Part shown: positions 15,749 through 23,780 of the stretch, piece by piece
Position numbering within the stretch: position 1 is the first letter of the stretch
How the letters are laid out: every line of letters begins with the position of its first letter
Origin: Actinomycetospora callitridis
GTDB taxonomy: Bacteria; Actinomycetota; Actinomycetes; Mycobacteriales; Pseudonocardiaceae
Assembly: GCF_028737265.1 (NCBI RefSeq)
Contig: NZ_JAQZAK010000008.1
Coordinates: forward strand, 124,001 to 188,000
Direction: 5' to 3'
Length of the DNA: 64,000 nucleotides
The notes under the pieces: model-generated
Told to the model about the DNA's origin: nothing
Databases searched by the model: none
Seen by the model: only the letters and a program-made list of their open reading frames with translations
Made by a program: the position numbers and the translations under genes

Positions 15749-16606
15749 GTGAACACGAGTGAGAACGACGGCCTCGTAGTACTCGCCGTCGACGACGAAG
15801 AGCCGGCTCTCATGGAGCTGGCGTACCTGCTCGAGCAGGACCAGCGGGTCGGCACCGTCCTCCGGGCGTCCGACGCGATCGCGGCCCTGCGCATCCTCAC
15901 GGGCGGCGACCGTGTCGACCTGGGCGGGTTCGGGGGTGGCACGCCCCCGACCGGACTCCCGGCGCCGGCCAAGCAGTCGGACGTCGACGTCCTGTTCCTC
16001 GACATCCGCATGCCGGGCCTCGACGGTCTCGAGCTCGCGAACGTCCTGTCGCGCTACGTCATCCCGCCGTCGGTGGTCTTCGTGACGGCGCACGACGACC
16101 GTGCGGTCGAGGCCTTCGACGTCGGCGCGGTCGACTACCTGCTCAAGCCGCTGCGTCCCGAGCGTCTCTACGCCTCGCTGTCGCGGATCCTGTCCTCGCG
16201 CGGCACCACCGTGCCGGTCGAGCCCGCCGCCGACGAGGAGGGCGACGACGAGGTGATCCCCGTCGAGCTCGCCGGCACCACGAAGCTGGTGCAGCGCTCG
16301 ACGGTGCGCTGGGTGGAGGCGCAGGGCGACTACGCGCGCCTGCACACCACCGAGGGCAGCCACCTCGTCCGCATCCCGCTGTCGGTGCTCGAGGAGCGCT
16401 GGTCGGACGCCGGCTTCGTGCGCATCCACCGCTCGTACCTGGTCGCGCTGCCGCTGATCACCGAGCTGCGGCTCGCGGGCTCCGGGTACGTCGTGCGCCT
16501 GGGCAGCGGCGGGGACGTCGCCGAGCTGCCCGTGAGCCGGCGCCACACGCGCGAGCTCAAGGACCGTCTCGTCCGTTCGACGAAACAGGCCTGGGGCCGA
16601 CGGTGA
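15749..16606 (+). CDS. LytTR-family response regulator
   Basis: A 285-residue regulator. The receiver domain (about 8-150) has the acidic pair DDEEPAL, phospho-acceptor Asp85 (LFLDIRMPGLDG), Thr in VTAHDD and Lys in LLKPLRPE. The LytTR DNA-binding domain (about 172-280) has VRWVEAQGDYARLHT and FVRIHRSYLV. Between strands 2 and 3 there is an insertion of about 25 residues (GGDRVDLGGFGGGTPPTGLP) not seen in ordinary receivers. GTG 15749 is preferred, with AGGA upstream. The partner kinase is probably the gene at 10645. The stop overlaps the next GTG, and the symporter genes follow, so it probably regulates solute uptake. Confidence 0.92.
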   Translation: MNTSENDGLVVLAVDDEEPALMELAYLLEQDQRVGTVLRASDAIAALRILTGGDRVDLGGFGGGTPPTGLPAPAKQSDVDVLFLDIRMPGLDGLELANVLSRYVIPPSVVFVTAHDDRAVEAFDVGAVDYLLKPLRPERLYASLSRILSSRGTTVPVEPAADEEGDDEVIPVELAGTTKLVQRSTVRWVEAQGDYARLHTTEGSHLVRIPLSVLEERWSDAGFVRIHRSYLVALPLITELRLAGSGYVVRLGSGGDVAELPVSRRHTRELKDRLVRSTKQAWGRR

Positions 16607-17868
16607 GCTCCCCCGGCGGCTCGGCGCGGGCCTCGGGGCCCGATCCGGGCACCGCCGGGGCAGACAGCTCTGCGGATGAGCCCGCCGACGGCCCTGTCGA
16701 CGGCTCCCCCGACGCGCCCGCGGACGTCGCGACGGGCACGTCGGGCGAGGCGCTGCGCCCGGTCCCCGACCCGCCGGCACCGGAGACGTCCGCGGCGCCG
16801 GAGGAACCGGAGCCGGAGGCGGGCCCGTCGCCGGACGCCGACCCGACGCCGGACGCCGACGGCGACTCCTGGACCGGTAGCGGGCCCGACACCGGCACCG
16901 TGCGCCGGTCGCGGCCCTCCCGGTCGGGGCGGTCGACCCCGGGCGTCCCGACACCTCCCAGCCCGATGACGGCCACCCCGGTGACCGCCACCCCGACGAC
17001 GGCCACCGCGACGGCCGCCGCCCCGGTGACCGCCGCCGTCGGCGCGACCCCGGGCCCGGCCACCGGCGCGACCCCGGCACCGGGCACGAGCTCGACCCCG
17101 GTCGCGATGACCGACCCGCCGCGGCGCCCGGTGCCGCCGACGTTCTCGTCCCCGGGCCAGCCGCCGCCGGGCGTCGCGCGTCGTCACGGCCGGCACGCGC
17201 GCCCCGAGGTCGGCGCGGTGCACACGCCGCCGTCGGGATACCGCCCGCGGCACGCCGCGCCGGACGCGGAGACCGAGCAGTTCGCGGCGGTGCCCTACAC
17301 CGGCCCGGGCGGCGTCGGACCCGCGCCGCTGTCCCGCCCCTCGTCCGACGACGAGACCGGCGATCCGCACGAGCCCGTCCCGATGGCCGCCCGCACGACC
17401 GCGGTGAACGCCTCGGCCACCACCGACAACACCCCGATCTCCGACGCCGACATGGCGCTGTGGACCGGTCCCGGCGTCGTCGTGCCCCCGCTGCCGTCCG
17501 AGACGGACGGCGCGGGCGACCGCGTCCGCGTCGTGCTGGCCGAGCGGCGCGTGCCCACCCGCGCCGTGCGCACGGTGGCCGAGATCGAGCAGCAGACCGA
17601 GACCGGCGAGCTCCTGCTGCGCAACCTCCTGCGCGCGCAGCTCGCGCTCGGCCTGCGGCTCGGCCTCGTCGCGGTGTTCGTCCTGGGCGCCCTGCCGGTG
17701 CTCTTCCTCGTGGTCCCGCGCGTCGGGGCGGTCGAGATCGCGGGCGTGACGCTGCCCTGGCTCGTCCTGGGCTTCCTGCCCTACCCGTTCATGCTCGCCC
17801 TGGCCTGGCTCTACATCCGCACCGCAGAGCGCAACGAGCTCGACTTCGCCGACAACGTGGAGGACTGA
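16603..17868 (+). CDS. DUF485-like membrane protein with ~340-residue disordered N-terminus
   Basis: A 421-residue protein. The first ~340 residues are Pro/Ala/Thr/Asp-rich low complexity with Thr/Ala/Pro repeats (TPVTATPTTATATAAA) and look disordered. The C-terminal ~80 residues hold a basic amphipathic helix and two TM segments (about 350-372 and 384-405). They end in IRTAERNELDFADNVED, which resembles the DUF485 pattern of a small partner encoded beside acetate/pyruvate symporters. GTG 16603 overlaps the regulator stop, and the symporter gene starts 5 bases after the stop. It is likely an accessory subunit of that symporter; the role of the long tail is unknown. Confidence 0.7.
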   Translation: MSSPGGSARASGPDPGTAGADSSADEPADGPVDGSPDAPADVATGTSGEALRPVPDPPAPETSAAPEEPEPEAGPSPDADPTPDADGDSWTGSGPDTGTVRRSRPSRSGRSTPGVPTPPSPMTATPVTATPTTATATAAAPVTAAVGATPGPATGATPAPGTSSTPVAMTDPPRRPVPPTFSSPGQPPPGVARRHGRHARPEVGAVHTPPSGYRPRHAAPDAETEQFAAVPYTGPGGVGPAPLSRPSSDDETGDPHEPVPMAARTTAVNASATTDNTPISDADMALWTGPGVVVPPLPSETDGAGDRVRVVLAERRVPTRAVRTVAEIEQQTETGELLLRNLLRAQLALGLRLGLVAVFVLGALPVLFLVVPRVGAVEIAGVTLPWLVLGFLPYPFMLALAWLYIRTAERNELDFADNVED

Positions 17869-17873
17869 CCGGC

Positions 17874-19613
17874 GTGGACACCGCCGGGTACGTCGCCGTG
17901 GCCGCCGTCGTCGTCGTCGGCATCGTCACGATCGTCATCGGGTCCCTGGGCGTGCGGGTCGCGCGCACGACCGACGACTTCCTGGCCGCCTCGCGCACCG
18001 TCGGCACCCGCGCCAACGCCGCGGCGATCTCCGGGCAGTACCTCTCGGCGGCGTCGTTCCTCGGCGTCGCCGGCATCGTGCTCAAGGACGGTGTCGACGG
18101 GCTCTGGTACCCCATCGGCTTCACGGCGGGCTACCTCGCGCTGCTGTTCTTCGTCGCCGCCCCGCTGCGCCGCTCGGGGGCCTACACGGTCCCCGACTTC
18201 GCCGAGGTCCGCCTCGACTCCACGTTCCTGCGCACGGTCACCACCTGGTTCGTCGTGATCATCGGCTGGCTCTACCTGCTGCCGCAGCTGCAGGCGGCCG
18301 GGCTGGCCCTGACGGTGCTGACGACCGCTCCGGAGTGGGTGGGCGTGGTGGCCGTCGGTCTGGTCGTCACCGCGAGCGTGACCTTCGGCGGCATGCGGTC
18401 GATGACCTTCGTGCAGGCCTTCCAGTACTGGCTCAAGCTCACGGCGCTCGCCGTGCCCGCGCTGGTCCTCCTCGCGGTCTTCGTGTTCGGGCCGGACCGC
18501 GACGGCACGCCCCCGCCGCCGGTGTTCACCGACGCCACGAGCGTCGACGTGAGCACCCCCGTCACCCTGCAGGTCGCCGTGCCGGTCGACATCGGCGTGC
18601 GTGGCGAGGTGGACGGCGCGACCGTCAACGGGCCGGTGTCGTGGGCGCCGGGGCTGCACACGGTGGACGCCGGCACCACGCTGGCCTTCCCGGCCGGGGC
18701 CACGGTGCCCGTGGTCACCGACGCCGACCCCGATGCGGGCGCGTGGTCCGCTCCGCTCACCGGGGGCAGCGAGGACGGGCACTCGCTGCTCGCGACGTAC
18801 TCGCTGGTCCTGGCCCTCCTGCTGGGCACCATGGGCCTGCCGCACGTGCTCGTGCGCTTCTACACCAACCCGGACGGCCGGGCGGCCCGCCGGACGACGC
18901 TCATGGTGCTGGCGATGCTGGGCGGCTTCTACCTGCTGCCCGTCCTGCTCGGGGCGTTGTCGCGGCTCTACGTCCCGCAGCTGCTGGTCACGGGCCAGAC
19001 GGACGCGGCCGTGCTGCTCCTGCCGACGGCCGCGCTGCCGGGCTGGATCGGCATCGGTCTGGCCGCGCTCGTCGCCGCCGGCGCGTTCGCGGCGTTCCTG
19101 TCGACGTCGTCGGGGCTCCTGCTCTCGGTGGCCGGCGTCCTGTCGACCGACCTGCTGCCCCGCAAGCTCGGCGATTTCCGCATCGCCGCGCACATCGGGG
19201 GCGTGGTGCCGATCGTCGCCGCCCTCGGCGCCACCCGTCTCGACTTCTCGCTGACGGTCTCCCTGGCCTTCGCGCTCGCCGCCTCGACGTTCTGTCCGCT
19301 GCTCGTGCTCGGCATCTGGTGGAAGGGCCTCACCGACCGCGGGGCGACCATGGGCATGCTCATCGGCGGCGGCCTCGCGACGCTCGCGGTCGGCTCGACG
19401 CTCGCGGGCCTCGCCCCGGGCGGCTGGGTCGGGGTGCTGCTCGCGCGTCCCGCGCTCGTCACGGTGCCGCTCACGTTCCTCGTCATGGTCCTCGTGAGCC
19501 GTTCGTCCCCCCAGCGCGTGCCCGCGAACGTGGGACGCACCCTCCTGCGCCTGCACGCGCCCGAGCGCCTCGGGCTCGGCGACGTCCGGCGTGGCGCGCG
19601 TCCTTCGGCCTGA
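17874..19613 (+). CDS. Sodium:solute symporter (SSS), ActP/MctC type
   Basis: A 579-residue SLC5-type transporter with about 13 TM helices. The signature ISGQYLSAASFLGVAG matches the ActP/MctC monocarboxylate group, and GLPHVLVRFYTNPDGR is the conserved cytosolic loop. A soluble insertion of about 95 residues (roughly 205-300) between TM helices is predicted extracytoplasmic. It probably takes up acetate, pyruvate or a related acid with Na+ or H+. GTG 17874 has GGAGGACTGACCGGC upstream and follows the DUF485-like gene closely. It is the first of two symporters in the locus. Confidence 0.9.
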   Translation: MDTAGYVAVAAVVVVGIVTIVIGSLGVRVARTTDDFLAASRTVGTRANAAAISGQYLSAASFLGVAGIVLKDGVDGLWYPIGFTAGYLALLFFVAAPLRRSGAYTVPDFAEVRLDSTFLRTVTTWFVVIIGWLYLLPQLQAAGLALTVLTTAPEWVGVVAVGLVVTASVTFGGMRSMTFVQAFQYWLKLTALAVPALVLLAVFVFGPDRDGTPPPPVFTDATSVDVSTPVTLQVAVPVDIGVRGEVDGATVNGPVSWAPGLHTVDAGTTLAFPAGATVPVVTDADPDAGAWSAPLTGGSEDGHSLLATYSLVLALLLGTMGLPHVLVRFYTNPDGRAARRTTLMVLAMLGGFYLLPVLLGALSRLYVPQLLVTGQTDAAVLLLPTAALPGWIGIGLAALVAAGAFAAFLSTSSGLLLSVAGVLSTDLLPRKLGDFRIAAHIGGVVPIVAALGATRLDFSLTVSLAFALAASTFCPLLVLGIWWKGLTDRGATMGMLIGGGLATLAVGSTLAGLAPGGWVGVLLARPALVTVPLTFLVMVLVSRSSPQRVPANVGRTLLRLHAPERLGLGDVRRGARPSA

Positions 19614-19793
19614 TCGGGCCCGTCCGTCCCGTAACGTCTCGACGACGCTGCGTGAGCAGATGCCACGCGCCGTGACGTCCGGAACGATTCGGACGAACGG
19701 GAGGGATCGGAATGGCTCAATGCGTCCGCTCGTCGGGTGATATTGCCGTGAGTAGTCACACGAAAGGACTAATCGGGTTGATCGGTGGCGGAT

Positions 19794-19799
19794 TAGGGT
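19794..19799 (+). promoter_or_regulatory. Candidate -10 box TAGGGT for the second symporter operon
   Basis: The 229-base gap 19614-19842 is clearly less GC-rich than its surroundings and contains GGATTAGGGTTC, 43 bases before GTG 19843. No well-spaced -35 was found. The nearby GTGAGTAGTCAC is a short imperfect inverted repeat that could be an operator. Confidence 0.35.
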
Positions 19800-19842
19800 T
19801 CTGCCCGATCGTGACGACGACGGACGACCCCGCGGAGATCTC

Positions 19843-20202
19843 GTGAGTGCCACCGACGACAACCCAGGGGGGTCGAGCGCGCTCGACGCGACCCCGTCCG
19901 CCTACCAGGAGGTCCAGCGCTCGCCGGAGTTCATCTCGCTGCGGCGCCGCTGGCGCGGCTTCATCTTCACGATGAGCGCGGTGTTCCTCGGCTGGTTCCT
20001 GGTCTACGTGCTGCTGTCCGACTTCGCCCACGGCGTGGTCAACACCCGGATCGGTGACACCAACTTCACGGTGGGCCTGCTGCTGGGTCTGCTGCAGTTC
20101 GTGTCCACCTTCACCATCGCGACGATCTACGTCCGCTTCGCCAACAAGAACCTGGACGACGACGCCGAGGCCCTCAAGCGGCGCGTGGAGGAGAACCTGT
20201 GA
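19843..20202 (+). CDS. DUF485 membrane protein
   Basis: A 119-residue protein with two TM helices (about 42-66 and 76-98). The DUF485 hallmark YQEVQRSPEFISLRRRWRGFIF precedes TM1, and a charged end (IYVRFANKNLDDDAEALKRR) follows TM2. In many bacteria, E. coli yjcH-actP among them, such a protein is encoded immediately before an acetate permease and is thought to act with it. Here too the stop overlaps the permease start (GTGA). GTG 19843 has GGAGA upstream. Confidence 0.92.
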   Translation: MSATDDNPGGSSALDATPSAYQEVQRSPEFISLRRRWRGFIFTMSAVFLGWFLVYVLLSDFAHGVVNTRIGDTNFTVGLLLGLLQFVSTFTIATIYVRFANKNLDDDAEALKRRVEENL

Positions 20203-21800
20203 GCACCCAGATCGGGAGCCCGGCGCTCAACATCGGGATCTTCGCGCTCTTCGTCGTCGTCACGCTGCTGATCGTCTACCGCGTCAGCCGTGCCTCGAAC
20301 ACGGCGTCGGACTACTACGCCGCCGGCAGCTCGTTCACCGGGCCGCAGAACGGCATCGCGATCTCCGGTGACTACCTCTCGGCCGCGTCCTTCCTCGGCA
20401 TCGCGGGCGCGATCGCGGTCAACGGCTACGACGGCTTCCTCTACTCCATCGGCTTCCTCGTCGCCTGGCTGACGGCCCTGCTGCTGGTCGCCGAGCTGCT
20501 GCGCAACGTCGGCCGCTTCACCATGGGCGACGTCCTGAGCTTCCGGATGCGCCAGCGCCCGGTGCGGGCCGCGGCCGCGGTGTCGACGCTGCTGGTGTCG
20601 TTCTTCTACCTGCTCGCCCAGATGGCGGGGGCCGGCGGTCTCATCTCGCTGCTGCTCGGCGTCAAGAACACGCCCGGCACCCCGTTCGACGGCCAGTCGC
20701 TGGTCATCGCGGTGGTCGGCATCCTCATGGTCGTCTACGTGCTCTACGGCGGCATGCGCGGCACCACCTGGGTGCAGATCATCAAGGCCGGGCTGCTGGT
20801 CGTCGGCGCCGCGGTCATGACCGTGTGGGTCCTGGGCCTCTACGGGTTCAACCTCTCGGGCCTGCTGGGCTCCGCCGTCGAGAACACCGGCAAGCAGCTG
20901 CTCAACGCCGGCAACCAGTACGGCAAGACGCTCACGACGAAGATCGACTTCCTGTCGCTGGCCCTCGCCCTGGTGCTCGGCACCGCCGGCCTGCCGCACA
21001 TCCTCATGCGCTTCTACACCGTGCCCACGGCCAAGGAGGCCCGTCGCTCGGTGCAGTGGGCCATCTGGATCATCGGCATCTTCTACCTGTTCACCCTGGT
21101 GATCGGGTACGGCGCGGCCGCCCTGCTCCCGCGGGGCACGCTGACCTCGGCCAACGTCAACGACGCGGCACCGCTGCTGGCGTTCCAGATCGGCGGCACC
21201 CTGCTGCTCGGCATCATCGCCGCGATCGCCTTCGCGACGATCCTCGCCGTGGTCGCCGGGCTGACCATCACCGCGGCGGCCTCGTTCGCGCACGACATCT
21301 ACGCGAACGTGATGAAGGAGGGGAACCCCGAGCCGGGCATGGAGGTCAAGGTGGCCCGCCGCACGGCCCTGGTGGTCGGCATCGTGGCCATCGTCGGCGG
21401 CATCCTGGCCAACGGCCAGAACATCGCGTTCCTCGTGGCGCTGGCCTTCGCGGTCGCCGCGTCGGCGAACCTCCCGACGCTGCTCTACTCGCTGTTCTGG
21501 AAGAAGTTCAACACCACCGGGGCACTGTTCAGCATCTACGGCGGCCTGGGGATCTGCATCCTGCTGATCATCTTCTCGCCGGTGGTGTCGGGCGGCCCGA
21601 CCTCGATCTTCGGCGAGGCCACCGACTTCGCGATCTTCCCGCTGCAGAACCCGGGCATCGTGTCGATCCCGCTGTCGTTCCTCCTCGGGGTGATCGGTAC
21701 CTACGTCGGCTCGCGCGAACCGGTGAACGAGGCGAAGTTCTCCGAGATGGAGGTCCGGTCGATGACCGGCGCGGGCGCGTCCGCGGCGGTGGACCACTAG
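20199..21800 (+). CDS. actP: Cation/acetate symporter ActP-like
   Basis: A 533-residue SSS transporter with about 13 TM helices. ISGDYLSAASFLGIAGAIAVNGYDGFLYSIGF is the ActP signature region (seen as ISGDYLSAASFLG), with MAGAGGLISLLLG and GTAGLPHILMRFYTVP. The family carries acetate, propionate or glycolate with a cation. It is translationally coupled to the DUF485 gene. A G+C-rich hairpin at 21816-21847 ends the unit. Regulation by the LytS/LytTR pair upstream is likely from context but not shown. Confidence 0.93.
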   Translation: MSTQIGSPALNIGIFALFVVVTLLIVYRVSRASNTASDYYAAGSSFTGPQNGIAISGDYLSAASFLGIAGAIAVNGYDGFLYSIGFLVAWLTALLLVAELLRNVGRFTMGDVLSFRMRQRPVRAAAAVSTLLVSFFYLLAQMAGAGGLISLLLGVKNTPGTPFDGQSLVIAVVGILMVVYVLYGGMRGTTWVQIIKAGLLVVGAAVMTVWVLGLYGFNLSGLLGSAVENTGKQLLNAGNQYGKTLTTKIDFLSLALALVLGTAGLPHILMRFYTVPTAKEARRSVQWAIWIIGIFYLFTLVIGYGAAALLPRGTLTSANVNDAAPLLAFQIGGTLLLGIIAAIAFATILAVVAGLTITAAASFAHDIYANVMKEGNPEPGMEVKVARRTALVVGIVAIVGGILANGQNIAFLVALAFAVAASANLPTLLYSLFWKKFNTTGALFSIYGGLGICILLIIFSPVVSGGPTSIFGEATDFAIFPLQNPGIVSIPLSFLLGVIGTYVGSREPVNEAKFSEMEVRSMTGAGASAAVDH

Positions 21801-21815
21801 CTGTTCGCGGCTCCG

Positions 21816-21847
21816 GAGCCCGTCTCCCCCTCGGGGGAGGCGGGCTC
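21816..21847 (+). terminator. Intrinsic-type terminator after actP
   Basis: A 14-bp stem (GAGCCCGTCTCCCC with GGGGAGGCGGGCTC, one T-G wobble) closes a CTCG loop 15 bases after the actP stop. No long U-run follows, as is common in high-GC actinobacteria. Confidence 0.8.
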
Positions 21848-21872
21848 TCGGCGTGCGTGATGGGATGGTGCG

Positions 21873-22202
21873 GTGAGCCACCCCGGTCTGCCCTCGGTCG
21901 GCCCCGGCGGGATTCCGCCCGGGGCCACGCTGCTCGACGTGCGCGAGGACGACGAGTGGGTCGCCGGTCACGCGCCCGACGCCGTGCACCTGCCGATGTC
22001 GCAGTTCACCGCCCGGCTCGACGAGGTCCCGCCGGGCCCGCTGGCCGTGGTGTGCAAGGTCGGTGGACGGTCCGCGCAGGTCACGGCGTTCCTCCTCCAG
22101 CGCGGCCACGAGGCGGTCAACGTCAGCGGCGGCATGCTCGCCTGGGAGGCCGAGGGCCGGCCGATGACCGCCGAGGGCCCCGGGCCGGCCCGGGTGGTCT
22201 GA
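21873..22202 (+). CDS. Rhodanese-like domain protein
   Basis: A 109-residue single rhodanese domain. It shows the CH2A-like start LLDVREDDEWVAGHAPDAVHLPM and the active-site loop VVCKVGGRS with the persulfide-carrying Cys, ending in GGMLAWEAEGRP. It probably transfers sulfane sulfur or detoxifies thiols; the specific partner is unknown. It begins 26 bases after the actP terminator and ends 17 bases before the zinc-ribbon membrane protein gene, which may be co-transcribed. Confidence 0.92.
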   Translation: MSHPGLPSVGPGGIPPGATLLDVREDDEWVAGHAPDAVHLPMSQFTARLDEVPPGPLAVVCKVGGRSAQVTAFLLQRGHEAVNVSGGMLAWEAEGRPMTAEGPGPARVV

Positions 22203-22219
22203 GACGTGGGGAGGCGTCG

Positions 22220-23254
22220 GTGACCTGCCCGCGCTGTGGGCGGCCCCAGCCGCCGCCGGACTCCCCGGGCGCGCCCCGCGCGGGTGCGACCCGCTACTGC
22301 GTGCACTGCGGCCGCGTCCTCGCCGGCGTGCGGTGGGTGGCGCTGCCCCCGGACGCGCTGCGGCCCCGCGAGCCCCGTGTCCCGCGCCGTCCGTACGCGG
22401 GCCCGCCGCGTTACCCCGCCGTCCCGCGCTGGAGCCTCCGGACCTGGATGCCCGCGCCCGAGCGGAGCGGCGACGAGGGCCCGCTCCCGGCCACACCGCC
22501 CCGCGAGCCGGAGGCCGTCCTGCGGGGCACCGCCGGGCTCCTCGGCAACCTCGCGATGACGACCGCGGTGCTCGCCGGGATCGCCGCGCTCGCCGAGCTG
22601 TGGCGCTACGGCCTGCTCGTCGCCAGCCGCTCCGAGGCGCTCTCGTCGGCGCCGCTGGCGTTCTCCGACGCCCTGGTGACGCTCGTCGGGCTCCTGACGC
22701 CCGTGGCGGCCGTCGCGACCGGCGCGCTGTTCCTGCGCTGGCTGCTGCTCGCACGCGGCATCGCCGCGACCATCTCCGGGACGCGCCCCGCCCGGCGGGA
22801 CTGGACGGTGGTGCTCGGGAGCCTGCTGCCCGGCCCGAACCTCACGATCCCCGGGGCCGCGCTCACCGAGGTCGAGCACGCCGCCTCGGGCCGTCCGACC
22901 GCCGAGCGGCCGCGCCCGTCGCGCCCCGTGCGGCAGTGGTGGCTCGCGTGGGCCGCGAGCGTCGTGCTCGGCGTCCTGGCCGTGCTGCGCGGGCTCGGGG
23001 ACAGCACGCAGGCGCTGGCGGACTCGGTGCTGCTGCACGCCGTCGCCGACGTCGCGGCCGCGGTGGTCGCGCTCGTGACGATCCGGGTGGTCACCGACCT
23101 GACCGAGCTGCTCGCCCCCGAGCTGCGCCCGGCGGGACGGGAGGCGGTGCTGGCGGTGGGGACGGCCGCCCGGACGGAGGTGTCAGCCGGCGCTGACGAT
23201 CGCGTTGCCGCCGGCGGCGGGGGGAGCGGTGGGGTCGGTACCGAGGTCGGGTGA
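22220..23254 (+). CDS. Zinc-ribbon DUF4328 membrane protein
   Basis: A 344-residue protein. The N-terminus carries a two-pair zinc ribbon (CPRCG at residue 3 and CVHCG at about 32), followed by a Pro-rich linker. The four-TM region (about 103-125, 146-170, 235-255 and 262-285) has FLRWLLLARG and the SLLPGPNLTIPGAALTEVEHA block typical of DUF4328. Function unknown. GTG 22220 has GGGGAGG upstream. The last 24 codons run antisense through the 3' end of the convergent ferritin gene, a 72-base overlap; the tail there is low-complexity Gly/Val. Confidence 0.8.
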   Translation: MTCPRCGRPQPPPDSPGAPRAGATRYCVHCGRVLAGVRWVALPPDALRPREPRVPRRPYAGPPRYPAVPRWSLRTWMPAPERSGDEGPLPATPPREPEAVLRGTAGLLGNLAMTTAVLAGIAALAELWRYGLLVASRSEALSSAPLAFSDALVTLVGLLTPVAAVATGALFLRWLLLARGIAATISGTRPARRDWTVVLGSLLPGPNLTIPGAALTEVEHAASGRPTAERPRPSRPVRQWWLAWAASVVLGVLAVLRGLGDSTQALADSVLLHAVADVAAAVVALVTIRVVTDLTELLAPELRPAGREAVLAVGTAARTEVSAGADDRVAAGGGGSGGVGTEVG

Positions 23255-23737
23255 CATCTCGCGGGCGACGAAGTCCTCGACGTGGAAGAGGTTGTCGCCG
23301 GCGCGGCGCACGATGCGCAGGAGCGTCGTCATCGAGGCGACCTCCTCGACCTGCTCCTTGAGGTACCACTGCATGAACTGCTCGCCCAGGTAGTCGCCCT
23401 CGTCGCGGGCCGTGCGCGCGAGCGTCGCGATCTGGTCGGTGACCGTCTGCTCCTGGCGCAGCACGAGCTCCACGATCTCCTCGAGCGAGGAGAAGTCGTT
23501 CCGCACGGCGTCGATGCCCGGGATGGTGATCGGCAGGTCGTTGTCCAGCAGGTACTGCACCATGCCCATCGCGTGGTTGCGCTCCTCGAGCGCCTGGGCG
23601 TAGAAGTGCGCGGCGAGCTGCGGGAGATCCTGGTCGTCGCAGTGCACGGCCACCGCCGTGTACTGCTGCGATGCCGTGAACTCGTTGCGGATCTGCGTCC
23701 GCAGCAGCTCGTGGAACTTCGACTGCGCGGCGGTCAT
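23183..23737 (-). CDS. bfrB: Ferritin, BfrB-type
   Basis: A 184-residue non-haem ferritin. The ferroxidase ligands are visible in the four-helix bundle: RNEFTASQQY (Glu), YAQALEERNHAMGM (ExxH), LRQEQTVTDQI and QFMQWYLKEQVEE. It oxidises Fe(II) and stores the mineral in a 24-mer. The C-terminal extension past DNLFHVEDFVARE is typical of mycobacterial BfrB (Rv3841). A leaderless promoter sets ATG 23737. Unlike M. tuberculosis bfrB, no IdeR-like box is obvious in the short upstream region. Its 3' end overlaps the convergent DUF4328 gene. Confidence 0.93.
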   Translation of the reverse strand: MTAAQSKFHELLRTQIRNEFTASQQYTAVAVHCDDQDLPQLAAHFYAQALEERNHAMGMVQYLLDNDLPITIPGIDAVRNDFSSLEEIVELVLRQEQTVTDQIATLARTARDEGDYLGEQFMQWYLKEQVEEVASMTTLLRIVRRAGDNLFHVEDFVAREMSPDLGTDPTAPPAAGGNAIVSAG

Positions 23738-23744
23738 GTGTCCG

Positions 23745-23750
23745 AGTCTA
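23745..23750 (-). promoter_or_regulatory. -10 box TAGACT for ferritin, leaderless
   Basis: On the minus strand CTAGACTCGGACAC precedes ATG 23737, with seven bases between hexamer and start codon. Confidence 0.5.
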
Positions 23751-23780
23751 GGTCAGCGCGCTCCGGGCCCGGCCCCTCGT

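Noticed and set aside
19749..19762. GTGAGTAGTCAC as a CRP/GlxR site upstream of the actP operon
   Set aside because: The half-sites TGTGA and TCAC are only 4 bases apart, while CRP-type sites need 6. Kept only as a possible short operator.
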